Notes: a model not told the origin generated them from the sequence alone. DNA of 64,000 nt from Streptomyces zagrosensis (GCF_014203645.1 NZ_JACHJL010000009.1:62001-126000), one strand, 5' to 3'; counted from the first letter of the stretch, positions 8,149 to 17,472 are shown. Translations and numbers: made by a program.

Positions 8149-10977
8149 TTGAGCCGTGAATCTGACAGTTCGTCCTCCGGGCCCCAGGGTCGCGGTGATG
8201 CCGCCTACCCATCGGGTACTCCGCCGTACGGATCGCGCCAGTATCCGTCGCCGCATCCGACCCAGGAGGCCCCGTACGACAACGCCGACGGGGATAGCCC
8301 CGAGGCGCCACCCGCGCCAGCGGAGCCGAAGACCGAGACCACGCTGACCACGCGCATCCGGATCAACATCCCGGGGTCGCGGCCGATTCCGCCGGTCGTG
8401 GTGCGCAAGACGGTCAACGAGAAGGACTCGGCCGATTCCGCGGTACCTCTTCCCGGCAGCGGTTCCGGTAGTGGTTCCGCTTCCGGTCAGCCGGGTGGTC
8501 CCGGACGCGGTGGGCAGCGCTCGGGTGGCACGAAGGACGGCGGCAAGGGCGGCCCACGACCGGGCGGCCCAGCGAGCGGTACGGGCGGCCCCGGTGATTC
8601 CCTTCCCGGCGCTGGCGCTGGCAAGGGCGCTGGCCCCGGCTCACTCGCCTCGGCGGTGGCGCCGACCGGCGGTACCGCGTCCGGCTCGGGCTCACTGTCG
8701 GGCCCGGGGGAAATCGCGCGGTCGGACGACCCGCAGCGTAAGGGCGGCGAGCGGACCAGCGACTGGTTCGCCCCCCGAAAGGGCAAGGGCCCGCAGGGCC
8801 AAGCCGTACCGACCCCGCAGAACACGCCCACGGGCACGGTCGCGCCGATCCCGGGGCCCACCCAGACGCCGGAGACCACGCAGGAGACCACACAGCCGTT
8901 CCCCATGTTCGGCGCGGAGGACCTGCCCGGCGATGGCCACCCAGGCGATGAGGGCTTCGCCGGCCACCCGGGCTACTCCGACCGTGCGGACCAGCCGGGC
9001 GCCGGCGGCTACGCGGGCCCGGACGGCCATGGCGAGCAGGACAGCTTCGGCGGCCCGGGCGGCATCGCGGGCCGCGACGCCTTCGGCGGCCAAGACGGAC
9101 CCGGCGGCCCCGGGACGGGTGGCGGCCCCAGCATGGGCGGCGGCCAGCCGGGCGACCAGCCGTACTTCCCCGACTACGCCGAAGGTCAGTACGGCGCGGG
9201 CCCGGGCGGTGGGCAGGGCGATCCGCTCACGGACCGGCTGCCCGACCCCCTCACCGATCCGCTGGGCACCTTCCCGGGCTCCAGCCCTCCGCCGGGCGCT
9301 GGTGGCCCGGAGCTCGGCGGCCCCGGCTTTCCCACCGGCCCGGCCGAGCCCACCGGCTTCCCGTACGAGGACCGGATGGAGCGTACGCAGACGCCCCCGG
9401 ATGGCTTCCCCAGCCCCTGGCTGAGCGGCTCGGGCTCCGCTCATCCGGCAGCGCCGACCGGCGGGCCCGTCACGGGCGACATGCCGGTGCCGCCGCCGGA
9501 CTCCCTCCCCGGCCACACACCGTCGCCGGGCGCGGCCCCCGGGTTCGACACCTCCGGCGGCCCGGGCGGCCCCTTCGCCGGTCCTGGCGGGTCGGGCGCG
9601 CCCTTCGCCGGCCCCGGTGGCCCCGGCGGCGAGCCCTTCGACAGCTCCGGCGGCCTGGATGACCCCTTCCGCGGTCCAGCCGGCCCCGGCGGCGACACGG
9701 CGCGGCTGACGCCGCAGCACCCGCGCCAGGGCTCCCCGGGCACGCCGACGCACGGCGGCCCGGCCGAGAGCCCGCTGCCCGACGACCCCGAACTCACCGA
9801 GAGCGAACGCGCGGCCAAGGCAGCGCTGGACGCGCTCGCGTCTGGCAAGAAGCCCAGTAGCCCGCCCGTATCGGGGAACACACTGGTCAGCGGCGCGCCT
9901 GTGGCTGCGCCTCCCCGCCCGCAGGCAACCAAGCCCGCTGCTCCGGGCGGGGACAGCACGCCGCCCACCGCGCCGGCGCCTGCCCCCAGCGGTGGCGGCG
10001 GTGGTGGTGGCAAGGCCAAGAAGAAGAAGGGCCGGTCCAAGCTCGTCATGGCGGGCGTGGGCGTCATCGGCGTGGCGTGCGTCGCGTACGGAGCGGGCCT
10101 GGTGCTCGGCCATACGGATGTGCCGAACGGCACCACCGTGCTTGGCATCGACATCGGCGGCACCTCGAAGGAGGAGGCCGTCAAGAAGCTGGACACCCAG
10201 CTCGGCAACCGTACGACCGCGCCGATCAAGGTGTCCGTCGATGGCGAGCAACTGGAGCTCAAGCCGTCCGTCGCGGGCCTGTCGATCGACACCGAGGCCA
10301 CCGTGCGCGACACCGCCGGGCGTGACTACAACCCGGTCACGGTGATCGGCTCGCTCTTCGGCGGTACCCGGGAGGCAGACGCCAAGGTCACGGTCGATGA
10401 GGAGAAGCTACGGGACGCCCTCGGGCGCCTAGCGGGGGACGGCGCCGGTGCGGCCCGAGAGGGCAACATCACCTTCGAGCCCGGCAAGGCGGTGCCCGTC
10501 TACGGCAAGGCAGGCAAGTCGCTGGACGCCAAGAAGTCGGTCGAAGCCGTCGCACAGGCATACCGGGATCGAGCCGAGACCGGTGCGAACAGGGCGGTGG
10601 TGCTGCCCAGCGTGACTAAGCAGCCGAAGATCTCCAACGCCGATGTCGACCAGAAGATGGAGACGTTCGCGGAACCCGCGATGTCGGGCCTGATCACCGT
10701 GCTGGCGGGAAACCAACGTATTCAGTTCGGCCCGGACCGCTCGTTGCCACAGATCCTGTCCATGCGGGAGGTCGATGGGCAGTTGGTCGTGCACTACGAC
10801 CTGGACGCCATAAGGCAGCTCTACGGCAGCACCTTCCAGGGCGTGCTCGTCGAGCGGGGCGACGGTTCTAAGACTCCGGTCAAGCCAACGGACGTGGCGA
10901 GCGCCATGGGCCGCGCGCTGGTCGGCAAGACGCCGACCGAGCGCATCGTGACGATCCCGAACACCGTGCTGGGGTGA
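8149..10977 (+). CDS. Large membrane-anchored protein with putative peptidoglycan-binding domains
   Basis: 942 residues from a TTG start after ctgggagaacctgc. Residues 1 to ~625 are a Gly/Pro/Ser-rich low-complexity region, then a Lys-rich patch and one membrane helix at about 630-653. The external ~290 residues resemble tandem PG_binding_4 domains (as in VanW and L,D-transpeptidase N-termini): GTTVLGIDIGG, then VDGEQLELKPSVAGLSID and a second copy after VTVDEEKL. No catalytic VanW or YkuD domain follows. The topology implies a long cytoplasmic tail joined to a cell-wall-reading domain. It has its own promoter region after DUF6113. Confidence 0.85.
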   Translation: MSRESDSSSSGPQGRGDAAYPSGTPPYGSRQYPSPHPTQEAPYDNADGDSPEAPPAPAEPKTETTLTTRIRINIPGSRPIPPVVVRKTVNEKDSADSAVPLPGSGSGSGSASGQPGGPGRGGQRSGGTKDGGKGGPRPGGPASGTGGPGDSLPGAGAGKGAGPGSLASAVAPTGGTASGSGSLSGPGEIARSDDPQRKGGERTSDWFAPRKGKGPQGQAVPTPQNTPTGTVAPIPGPTQTPETTQETTQPFPMFGAEDLPGDGHPGDEGFAGHPGYSDRADQPGAGGYAGPDGHGEQDSFGGPGGIAGRDAFGGQDGPGGPGTGGGPSMGGGQPGDQPYFPDYAEGQYGAGPGGGQGDPLTDRLPDPLTDPLGTFPGSSPPPGAGGPELGGPGFPTGPAEPTGFPYEDRMERTQTPPDGFPSPWLSGSGSAHPAAPTGGPVTGDMPVPPPDSLPGHTPSPGAAPGFDTSGGPGGPFAGPGGSGAPFAGPGGPGGEPFDSSGGLDDPFRGPAGPGGDTARLTPQHPRQGSPGTPTHGGPAESPLPDDPELTESERAAKAALDALASGKKPSSPPVSGNTLVSGAPVAAPPRPQATKPAAPGGDSTPPTAPAPAPSGGGGGGGKAKKKKGRSKLVMAGVGVIGVACVAYGAGLVLGHTDVPNGTTVLGIDIGGTSKEEAVKKLDTQLGNRTTAPIKVSVDGEQLELKPSVAGLSIDTEATVRDTAGRDYNPVTVIGSLFGGTREADAKVTVDEEKLRDALGRLAGDGAGAAREGNITFEPGKAVPVYGKAGKSLDAKKSVEAVAQAYRDRAETGANRAVVLPSVTKQPKISNADVDQKMETFAEPAMSGLITVLAGNQRIQFGPDRSLPQILSMREVDGQLVVHYDLDAIRQLYGSTFQGVLVERGDGSKTPVKPTDVASAMGRALVGKTPTERIVTIPNTVLG

Positions 10978-10980
10978 CGC

Positions 10981-11107
10981 CGTTTCGGCATAACGCCGTT
11001 TCGGCATAACGCAGCATCGGTATAAAGCAGTATCGGTATAAAGCAGCGTCGGCGTAACGCCGTATCGGTATAACGCAGCATCGGTATAAGCAGCATCGGC
11101 ATAAAGC
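10981..11107 (+). repeat. Eight tandem copies of a 16-bp repeat
   Basis: Units at 10981, 10997, 11013, 11029, 11045, 11061, 11077 (15 bp) and 11092, of the type agcatcggtataacgc. The first two copies are identical; others vary at a few positions, and a tcggtataa or tcggcataa core is kept. The array starts immediately after the stop codon of the 942-residue protein and runs up to a terminator hairpin. Confidence 0.93.
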
Positions 11108-11108
11108 A

Positions 11109-11135
11109 GTACGGGGGCGTGTGTCGCCCCCGTAC
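11109..11135. terminator. Perfect hairpin terminator
   Basis: An 11-bp perfect stem (gtacgggggcg with cgcccccgtac) around a 5-base loop tgtgt, at the end of the 16-bp repeat array. It lies between convergent genes and can act on both strands. The following ~270 bases to the next gene show nothing recognisable. Confidence 0.8.
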
Positions 11136-11409
11136 ACGCCGATCTTCGGTCGCCGCGCACCGGGGGCCGCCGCGCACCCGGGGAGCGCCGGGAGCGCCGC
11201 CTGCGCGCGGAGCGTGACGGAGAGCGATCGTGCGCCGGGTGGTGCGCCGCCAGCCGTCCAGGGCTTGGGTTTCTTGGGGGCTCTCGGGGTTCTCGTGGTT
11301 TTTTTGAGGGTTCTTGCCCAAGGCCCTGTGGCGCGCCGCGGGCCGGCCTGCTCGATGCTGGGCGGCGCTGGCCCGCATCGCTATGAGGCCCGCGCTGGTG
11401 CTGCGAGCC

Positions 11410-12240
11410 CTAGTTGAGTAGTGCCCGGGCTGCGCGGGCCTGGCGGCGGACCGTCTCCGCCGAACTTGGCTCCATGGGGGCGATGACATCCGCGTACTCC
11501 TCAAGCTCCGCCGCACCGCCTGTGAAGTCGCCGCGTTGTACGAGGAGTTGGGCGTGCTCATACCGCAGCTTCGCTGGGTGGCTCGGCAGCAGCAAGGACA
11601 ACTCGACCGCCCAGAGCTGGACATCGGTGCGCTCGGGACGGGCGGCTGCCCAGGCGCGGATGTTGTTGAGCACCCGCAGCACGATCTCCAGCGGCTCGGC
11701 GGGGACCAGCAGCGCAGGGGCGAGCGAGGCGCCCGTGGCGCCCGTAACCAGCAGGGCCGCATCGTCCGCGGACAGCGCACGGCCGCCGTCGAACGGGTCT
11801 ACCAAGGCGTGTTCCCCGCCCGGCTCGCCGAACCCGATGACGAAATGGCCCGGCAGTGCGACCCCGTACACCGGAGCGCCTGCCCGCCTGGCCACCTCCA
11901 ACCAGACCACCGACAGCAGGATGGGCAGCCCCCGACGCCGTCGGAGCACCTCGTGCAACAGGGAGGACTCCAGGCGCCGGTAATCGGCCGGGGCGCCGCG
12001 AAAGTCATGGCGCTCGCCGAGCAGGCGGGCCAGGGCGCTGGCCCAGGCGGCGGGGCCGCCGGGGGCGAAGGGCAACAGGCCGGCCAGTCGGTCGAGCTCG
12101 ATCTGCGCCGCGTCGATGCCCGCCTCGTCCAACGCGGGGTCGGCCTCCGCGCCCACCAGGAGGCAGAGGAGTGCGAGGTCGGGGCGCTCTTCACGCGCCG
12201 CCTCAGCGAAGTGCCGCCTTCGGTCCGTGCTGTCGTACAT
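11410..12240 (-). CDS. SirB1/transglutaminase-like protein with TPR-like tail
   Basis: 276 residues, matching the SirB1 family: an N-terminal helical region, a transglutaminase-like core (RRGLPILLSVVWLEVARRAG, then GVALPGHFVIGF and LVDPFDGG), and a C-terminal TPR-like region. The SirB1 family lacks a proven activity; the core fold is that of cysteine transglutaminases, but no convincing catalytic Cys is seen at the expected place. Soluble. Transcribed towards the terminator at 11109-11135. Confidence 0.85.
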   Translation of the reverse strand: MYDSTDRRRHFAEAAREERPDLALLCLLVGAEADPALDEAGIDAAQIELDRLAGLLPFAPGGPAAWASALARLLGERHDFRGAPADYRRLESSLLHEVLRRRRGLPILLSVVWLEVARRAGAPVYGVALPGHFVIGFGEPGGEHALVDPFDGGRALSADDAALLVTGATGASLAPALLVPAEPLEIVLRVLNNIRAWAAARPERTDVQLWAVELSLLLPSHPAKLRYEHAQLLVQRGDFTGGAAELEEYADVIAPMEPSSAETVRRQARAARALLN

Positions 12241-12281
12241 ACGTGCCTCGTACCCTGTCGCGTGCCTGCTCAGCGGATGTC

Positions 12282-13454
12282 TTAGCGGGGAGCGCGCCAG
12301 TGGTGGTAGGAGTGGTGCGGGCGGAAGCCCAGCTGGTCATAGAGGGCGTGCGCCCCCGCGTTGTCCGTCTCGACCTGGAGGTACGCCGCCGACGCACCCT
12401 CCGCGAGCGCCTTGCTCGCGAGCGCGGCCATCACCGCACTGGCGAGCCCGCGCCGCCGGTAGGCGGGCGCCACCTCGACTGCGGTGAACCCCGCCCAGCG
12501 GCCGTCCACCACGCAGCGGCCGATCGCCACCGCCTCCCCGGCGGCCTCGCTACCTGCGCCATCGAGGCCACCCGGCTCGGTGCGTACCGTCGCGAACCAC
12601 ACCGAAGGGCCCCCGGTCAACACCTGGAGCACCTCGGGCGCGGGCTGGCCGGCCCGTTCGTAGCGGGCCAGCCATGCGGCGCCGATCGTCCGGGACAGCT
12701 CCACCCGCAGCTCCGGGGCGCCGGTGCCCGCCGGCCCCTGGGCGGCTGGTTCTCCCGAGCTGTCGCCGCCGCCCGTGGCCGGCAACGGTGGCGGCTGCGG
12801 CCGGTCGGCGAGGGGCGCGAGCGCGGCGATCCATATCTGTGCCGAGACCTCACGTGTCCAAAGGCGCCGCGCCAGTTCGTCGGCCAGTGCCTCCTGGGTG
12901 CCCTCGGCCCCGGTGCTGACCTGGACATACGCGGGCAGCCCGCGTTCGGCGTACCATGCCCGCACCCGGCGCAACGCCTCGTCCAGCGGTAGGCCGGGGT
13001 CGCTGAGTGGCAAAACGGAGTTGGCGCGCCGGGTGAAGCCACCGGCCGCACGCAGTTCCCAGCCGGAGCCGGAGGCGAGGCCAGCGGCGTCGGCGCCGGG
13101 CGGGGCGAGCCGTGCACGTTCGGCGGGGGGCCAGCCGCGAGCCGCGACCCGGTCGAGTTCGTGCGCATCGGCGGCGGGTCCGCGGCGGCGTACGGGTGGG
13201 CGTGCGGAGCGTGCGCCGGGGGCGGGCGGGATCACCTTGCCCGCCACGAGGGTGGTGTCCGCAATGCGAACGCCCTCGCCGTTCTTCCGCGTGATCTGTA
13301 GCACACCCCCGACCCATGAGGTGAGCACCCCTACGGTGTCCGTGAACTTCTGGGGCCCGCCCCCTGGATCGTTCAGACGCCGTACCGAGACGCGTTTCCC
13401 CACGTCAGCAGGGGTAATCCTGACCTCAAGCCGTCCGCCCGTGGTGAACTCCAC
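12282..13454 (-). CDS. GNAT family N-acetyltransferase
   Basis: 390 residues from a GTG start. The N-terminal ~70 residues form an Sm-like small beta domain (GKRVSVRRLNDPGG, SWVGGVLQITR). The C-terminal half is the GNAT fold, with the acetyl-CoA loop at AYRRRGLASAVMAALA and the final strand LQVETDNAGAHALYDQLGF. Substrate unknown. It is divergent from the ferredoxin gene with a 140-base shared promoter region, an arrangement I recall as conserved in Streptomyces. Confidence 0.9.
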   Translation of the reverse strand: MEFTTGGRLEVRITPADVGKRVSVRRLNDPGGGPQKFTDTVGVLTSWVGGVLQITRKNGEGVRIADTTLVAGKVIPPAPGARSARPPVRRRGPAADAHELDRVAARGWPPAERARLAPPGADAAGLASGSGWELRAAGGFTRRANSVLPLSDPGLPLDEALRRVRAWYAERGLPAYVQVSTGAEGTQEALADELARRLWTREVSAQIWIAALAPLADRPQPPPLPATGGGDSSGEPAAQGPAGTGAPELRVELSRTIGAAWLARYERAGQPAPEVLQVLTGGPSVWFATVRTEPGGLDGAGSEAAGEAVAIGRCVVDGRWAGFTAVEVAPAYRRRGLASAVMAALASKALAEGASAAYLQVETDNAGAHALYDQLGFRPHHSYHHWRAPR

Positions 13455-13594
13455 AGCTCTGTTTGCCCCTCATGTTCGTCTCCTGCCCCGGAACGGAGAT
13501 ACTAGGTGCGGGCATCGACGACGCCGCGCTCCCGCGCGCCACGCGGCGGAGCCACACACCGGTCCCGCCAGCCCTACCAAGGAGGAACGACAGC

Positions 13595-13921
13595 GTGACC
13601 TACGTCATCGCGGAGCCTTGTGTTGACCTGAAGGACAAGGCCTGCATCGAGGAATGCCCCGTAGATTGCATTTACGAGGGCTCGCGGTCCTTGTACATCC
13701 ATCCTGATGAATGCGTCGATTGCGGTGCGTGTGAGCCGGTCTGCCCGGTTGAGGCCATCTTCTACGAGGATGACACTCCCGAGGAGTGGAAGGACTACTA
13801 CAAGGCGAATGTCGAGTTCTTCGACGAGCTCGGCTCGCCCGGTGGGGCTTCGAAGCTCGGTTTGATCGAGCGGGACCACCCCTTCATCGCAGCGCTCCCT
13901 CCGCAGAGCCACGACGAGTGA
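13595..13921 (+). CDS. fdxA: 7Fe ferredoxin FdxA
   Basis: 108 residues from GTG after aaggaggaacgacagc. Eight cysteines lie at 9, 17, 21, 25, 40, 43, 46 and 50. The pattern fits a seven-iron ferredoxin: by analogy with Azotobacter ferredoxin I, Cys9, 17 and 50 hold the 3Fe-4S cluster and Cys21, 40, 43 and 46 the 4Fe-4S cluster. It is a small soluble electron carrier. It lies upstream of dapC on the same strand with a 291-base gap, so cotranscription is possible but not shown. Confidence 0.95.
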   Translation: MTYVIAEPCVDLKDKACIEECPVDCIYEGSRSLYIHPDECVDCGACEPVCPVEAIFYEDDTPEEWKDYYKANVEFFDELGSPGGASKLGLIERDHPFIAALPPQSHDE

Positions 13922-14212
13922 CCGTGGCCCTCGTCAGGCCCCGATAGGCTCCGCGCGATCAGCGCGGCCTCGGCCCCGCATGGCTCTCCCCGCCCTTGGG
14001 TACGGGTGATGGGCGGTGCGGGGCTGAGCCGCGTTGCCAGAAATGGCAGGCCTCCGTGAGCGCTTGTAGGCGCCTAGGCGCCCCAGGAACCGCCGCAGCC
14101 CTGCGCAGGCGGCCCGTAAGAACGCTCCGAAACTCTCCAGGCCCCTATGGATTTCCCAGCGCTCCCAAGAAACGTCCGAGAAACTCCCAAGGACTCCCAA
14201 GAAAGAGGCACC

Positions 14213-15334
14213 GTGTCCGCAGTCACCGACCGCCTTCCCGTCTTCCCTTGGGATCGGCTGGAGCCGTACAAGGCCACCGCGGTGGGTCATCCGGACGGCA
14301 TCGTGGACCTGTCGGTGGGCACACCGGTGGACCCGGTCCCCGCGGTGATCCAGCAGGCGCTGGCGGAGGCGGCCGACAGCCCGGGATACCCCACGGTGTG
14401 GGGCACCGTTGCGCTACGCGAAGCGATCAGCGGTTGGGTCCAGCGGAGGTTGGGCGCCCGCGGCGTCACCCCTGCGCAGGTGCTGCCGATCGTTGGATCG
14501 AAGGAACTGGTGGCCGCGCTGCCCACGCAGCTTGGGCTCGGACCCGGCGACAAGGTCGCCTTTCCGCGGCTCGCCTACCCGACGTACGAGGTCGGCGCGC
14601 GGCTCGCCCGCGCCGAGCCCCTTCCGTACGAGGCGGACATCTTCGCCGACGACGAGAGGCTGGCCACCCTCGACCCGACCGGGTTGAAGCTGCTGTGGCT
14701 GAACTCGCCGTCCAATCCGACCGGCCGCGTCATGCCCGTCGCCGAGCTACGCCGCGCCGTCGCCTGGGCCAGGCGGCATGGGGTGCTGCTGGTCAGCGAC
14801 GAGTGCTACCTAGAGCTCGGCTGGGAGACCGAGCCGGTGTCGGTGCTGCGCCACGACATCTGTGGAAGCTCCTTCGAGAACATCGTGGCCGTGCACTCTT
14901 TGTCCAAGCGGTCCAACCTGGCGGGTTATCGCGCGGCGTTCCTCGCCGGGGACGCGGCCGTACTGCGCGAGCTGCTCGTCATCCGCAAGCACAGCGGGTT
15001 GATGGTGGCGGCCCCGGTGCAGGCCGCGACCATCGCGGCGCTGGGCGACGACACGCACGTCGGGGAGCAGCGGAAGCGGTACGTCCGCCGTCGCACGGCG
15101 TTGCGCGGCGCGCTGGAGGCGTACGGCTTCCGCATCGAGCACAGCGAGGCGTCGCTCTATCTGTGGGCGACGCGCGACGAGCCGTGTTGGGACACCGTTG
15201 GTGAGCTGGCCAAGCGCGGCATTTTGGTGGCGCCGGGCGACTTCTACGGCCCGGCGGGCGAGCGCTTCGTACGGGTCGCCCTGACGGCGACGGACGAGCG
15301 CGTGGCGGCGGCGGTGGCCCGGCTCGGGGCCTGA
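14213..15334 (+). CDS. dapC: Succinyldiaminopimelate transaminase DapC
   Basis: 373 residues, PLP-dependent class I/II aminotransferase. The cofactor lysine is Lys232 in SLSKRSNLAGYR. NSPSNPTGR is the typical substrate/PLP contact motif. It makes N-succinyl-L,L-diaminopimelate from the 6-oxopimelate for meso-DAP and lysine. The GTG at 14213 follows gaaagaggcacc; an upstream ATG (14147) lacks a site and the extra residues look non-coding. The partner step dapE is 2.3 kb downstream, and the fdxA-dapC pairing is conserved in actinobacteria. Confidence 0.92.
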   Translation: MSAVTDRLPVFPWDRLEPYKATAVGHPDGIVDLSVGTPVDPVPAVIQQALAEAADSPGYPTVWGTVALREAISGWVQRRLGARGVTPAQVLPIVGSKELVAALPTQLGLGPGDKVAFPRLAYPTYEVGARLARAEPLPYEADIFADDERLATLDPTGLKLLWLNSPSNPTGRVMPVAELRRAVAWARRHGVLLVSDECYLELGWETEPVSVLRHDICGSSFENIVAVHSLSKRSNLAGYRAAFLAGDAAVLRELLVIRKHSGLMVAAPVQAATIAALGDDTHVGEQRKRYVRRRTALRGALEAYGFRIEHSEASLYLWATRDEPCWDTVGELAKRGILVAPGDFYGPAGERFVRVALTATDERVAAAVARLGA

Positions 15335-15386
15335 CATCCGGTGCCGGGGCGGGAGCCCGCAGCCCGGCTGCGTTGTCCATAGGTGC

Positions 15387-15437
15387 GGGGCCCGGAGGGC
15401 GGATCGCTGCGTGTCAGCGGATCGCCTTGCGGGCCCC
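15387..15437. terminator. Imperfect hairpin between convergent genes
   Basis: ggggcccg at 15387-15394 pairs with cgggcccc at 15430-15437. The inside has further partial pairing around ggatcgctg and cagcggatcg. It is placed to end both dapC and the exported-protein gene. Confidence 0.5.
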
Positions 15438-15470
15438 TTGCGCGCGGTGACGCGACGAGCGGCGCGGTGG

Positions 15471-15893
15471 TTAGGTGATCGGCAGGTTCAGGTCGGTCAC
15501 CGCGTCCGCCAGGTTGTTGGTGGAGACGTTCTTCGGCCGCAGTGTGTCTGCGGGCAATGCCTGGCCGACCTGCTTCGCCGTGCCGAGGAGTCGCTCGCTG
15601 CCCGCGACGGACGGGACCGCGCTCTTGCCGAGGGAGCCGACGACCTTGCCGGCGGCGGGTGCGCTCTTGCGCACCAGGTTGGCACCGACCTGCCCCGCGC
15701 TGTCCGTGGTCTCCCGCGAGACGTCGTCCACCGCGTCACCCAGGAAGGAGGCGTCAGCGCTACCGAGGGCGCCCGGCCCGACCGGAGCGGGAGCGGGGGC
15801 TGCCTGGGTCGCTCCGGCGCCGATCAGGGGAGCTGTGCCCGCGGCGACCAGCAGCGCGGCCTGGGCAATCCGACGCGTGAGAGGGAGAGACAT
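15471..15893 (-). CDS. Small secreted protein
   Basis: About 140 residues with a Sec signal peptide: basic LTRR, hydrophobic IAQAALLVAAGTAPLIGAGA, and a likely cut after AQA. The mature part is Ala/Ser/Gly-rich and helical, without cysteines or a known domain. Two ATGs are adjacent (15896 and 15893); the second is preferred because the aaggag site then sits 5 bases away. Similar small exported proteins of unknown role are common in Streptomyces. The region upstream is unusually AT-rich and should hold its promoter. Confidence 0.75.
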   Translation of the reverse strand: MSLPLTRRIAQAALLVAAGTAPLIGAGATQAAPAPAPVGPGALGSADASFLGDAVDDVSRETTDSAGQVGANLVRKSAPAAGKVVGSLGKSAVPSVAGSERLLGTAKQVGQALPADTLRPKNVSTNNLADAVTDLNLPIT

Positions 15894-16081
15894 CATGCTC
15901 CTTCGGCGGTGTCATATGGAAAGAATTGCAGTGCTGTATCCAGTGTTCGGACGCAGTGACTACCGCGTGAGCGACGGGAAGGTTGCGGCTCGTTTTGGTA
16001 AAGAGTTGTTAATGTGTCGCATTATCGGCCCAGGCAAAGTGGGTCAATTCGCAATACTCGGAGTCTCTCGGGTCGCCTGTG

Positions 16082-17242
16082 TTATCGGGCGAGCCCGATA
16101 CGTACCTTCGTAGGGGAATTCTCCGAGGTCATACGCGCGGAATGGGCGGCCTGCCCGGAAACCGTGCGCCAGCCTTTCGTGGAATTGCTCGCCGTCCATT
16201 CCCGGTCGCCGAAAGAGATGCGGATGATGCGCAGTTCGGTGGCGTGGGCCATGGCCCAGTGCGCCACCTCCCAGCCGCGTTCTTGCGGGTCGCCGCCCGG
16301 GGTCGTGGCGCGTACGAGAACATCTACTTCGTGCGGGTTCGCCCTCCCGCCCCGGGAGTTGGTCTCCCGCTCGCCACGGTTGCCGGCATGGTCACCGGTA
16401 CTGCCATCGTCACCGGTACTGCCACCGGTGCCGCGTGCCCCGGCGCCGTGGTGTGCCGCGCCGTCATCCTTGGAGCCGGGGTCATTCTCGGGGTCGAACT
16501 CATTGTTGGAGCCGGGCTCGCCCATGCCGCCCTGCCCTGTGGTGTCGTTTCCGGTGCCGGGGGTTGCGCTGTCGGCCCGCTTCGCACCGGAGGCCAGGAC
16601 CTTCGGCCCGAACTCGCGGGCAATGAGCGTCCGTAGCCGCTGCGGATCGCCGGGCTCCCCGTCATCCGGGAGTGCGGGGCAGCGGAACGAGGCCGCGAGC
16701 CGTCCGGTCAGCGACGCGGTCAGCAGCCTGGCCGTCGCCTCATGCTTCGCGTACGCCTGCGGAAAGCCACTGAACTGCACGCGCTGGGCAGCGACGGTCA
16801 ACGGCAGCCGCGAATACCCGGGCACCTTCACCAGATAGTCGAAGAACTTTCCCGCCGAGTAGACCGGATCGAGTATCTGCTGCGCGGTGCCCCAGCCCTG
16901 CGATGGGCGTTGCTGGAAGAGACCCAGCGAATCCCGGTCGCCGCGCCGGATGTTGTGCAACCCCGACTCCTGTAGGGCGGTCGCCAGCGCAATGGTCACC
17001 GCCCGGTCCGGCAGCCCGCGCGACGAGGCGACGGCCGAGATGGTGGCCGCGTGAATGGACTGCTCGGGGTCGAGTTCCAGGCGCTCGCCATCGGCCCGTA
17101 CGGTGCAGCGCGGTGGCCCGCCACCGCCGGTCAGCAGGTGCGCCATCGCGTACCCGACCAGCGCGAGGAGCACCGCGCACGCCACCCCGGCACGCGCCCG
17201 GCGGGCGCGGCTGGAGAGGAAGGGGAGGGACACGCGACACAC
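16082..17242 (-). CDS. Exported protein with lysozyme-like motif
   Basis: 386 residues from GTG. An N-terminal basic stretch and one membrane segment (GVACAVLLALVGYAMAHLL) anchor it outside. The external core has ATALQESGLHNI and SLGLFQQRPSQGWG, which resemble the catalytic Glu and Gly-Leu-Phe-Gln region of lytic transglycosylases. From about residue 225 it continues as a Gly/Asp/Asn-rich low-complexity stretch and a polar tail. Automatic pipelines sometimes call relatives heavy metal transporter, which the sequence does not support. Cell-wall cleavage or binding is an inference. It is divergent from dapE. Confidence 0.75.
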   Translation of the reverse strand: MCRVSLPFLSSRARRARAGVACAVLLALVGYAMAHLLTGGGGPPRCTVRADGERLELDPEQSIHAATISAVASSRGLPDRAVTIALATALQESGLHNIRRGDRDSLGLFQQRPSQGWGTAQQILDPVYSAGKFFDYLVKVPGYSRLPLTVAAQRVQFSGFPQAYAKHEATARLLTASLTGRLAASFRCPALPDDGEPGDPQRLRTLIAREFGPKVLASGAKRADSATPGTGNDTTGQGGMGEPGSNNEFDPENDPGSKDDGAAHHGAGARGTGGSTGDDGSTGDHAGNRGERETNSRGGRANPHEVDVLVRATTPGGDPQERGWEVAHWAMAHATELRIIRISFGDREWTASNSTKGWRTVSGQAAHSARMTSENSPTKVRIGLAR

Positions 17243-17418
17243 CGTACTGGAGTGCGTTCGGCCGCCGTGCTAGAGGCGGTCATGGGGGCCGTGATGCGGG
17301 CTCTGGTACGTGCCCGGAGGCGTGCCGGTGAACGAGACGCGGCAGCGGGGAGCGGAGGGTCCGCGCCGGCGTGCATTCCGTGCGGTGCCTCCCGATGACG
17401 GGTTCGGTGCGACTCCTG

Positions 17419-17472
17419 CCAGAGCCAGAGCCAGAGCCAGAGCCAGTTCCAGTTCCAGTTTCAGAGCCAGAT
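17419..17472 (+). repeat. Short 6-bp repeats ccagag / ccagtt
   Basis: Several copies of ccagag followed by ccagtt and a ttccgg-rich tail, in the region between the divergent exported-protein gene and dapE. The in-frame extension it would give dapE is meaningless Arg/Ala/Phe repeat, which supports the later start. Confidence 0.7.

Noticed and set aside
8692..10251. 519-residue antisense frame inside the large membrane protein gene
   Set aside because: It is the mirror of Gly/Pro-rich coding DNA; composition is Arg/Ala/Gly shadow and the sense gene has domains and a good start.
10981..11107. Replication iterons or attachment site
   Set aside because: No replication initiator, integrase or tRNA is nearby; only the repeat itself is supported.
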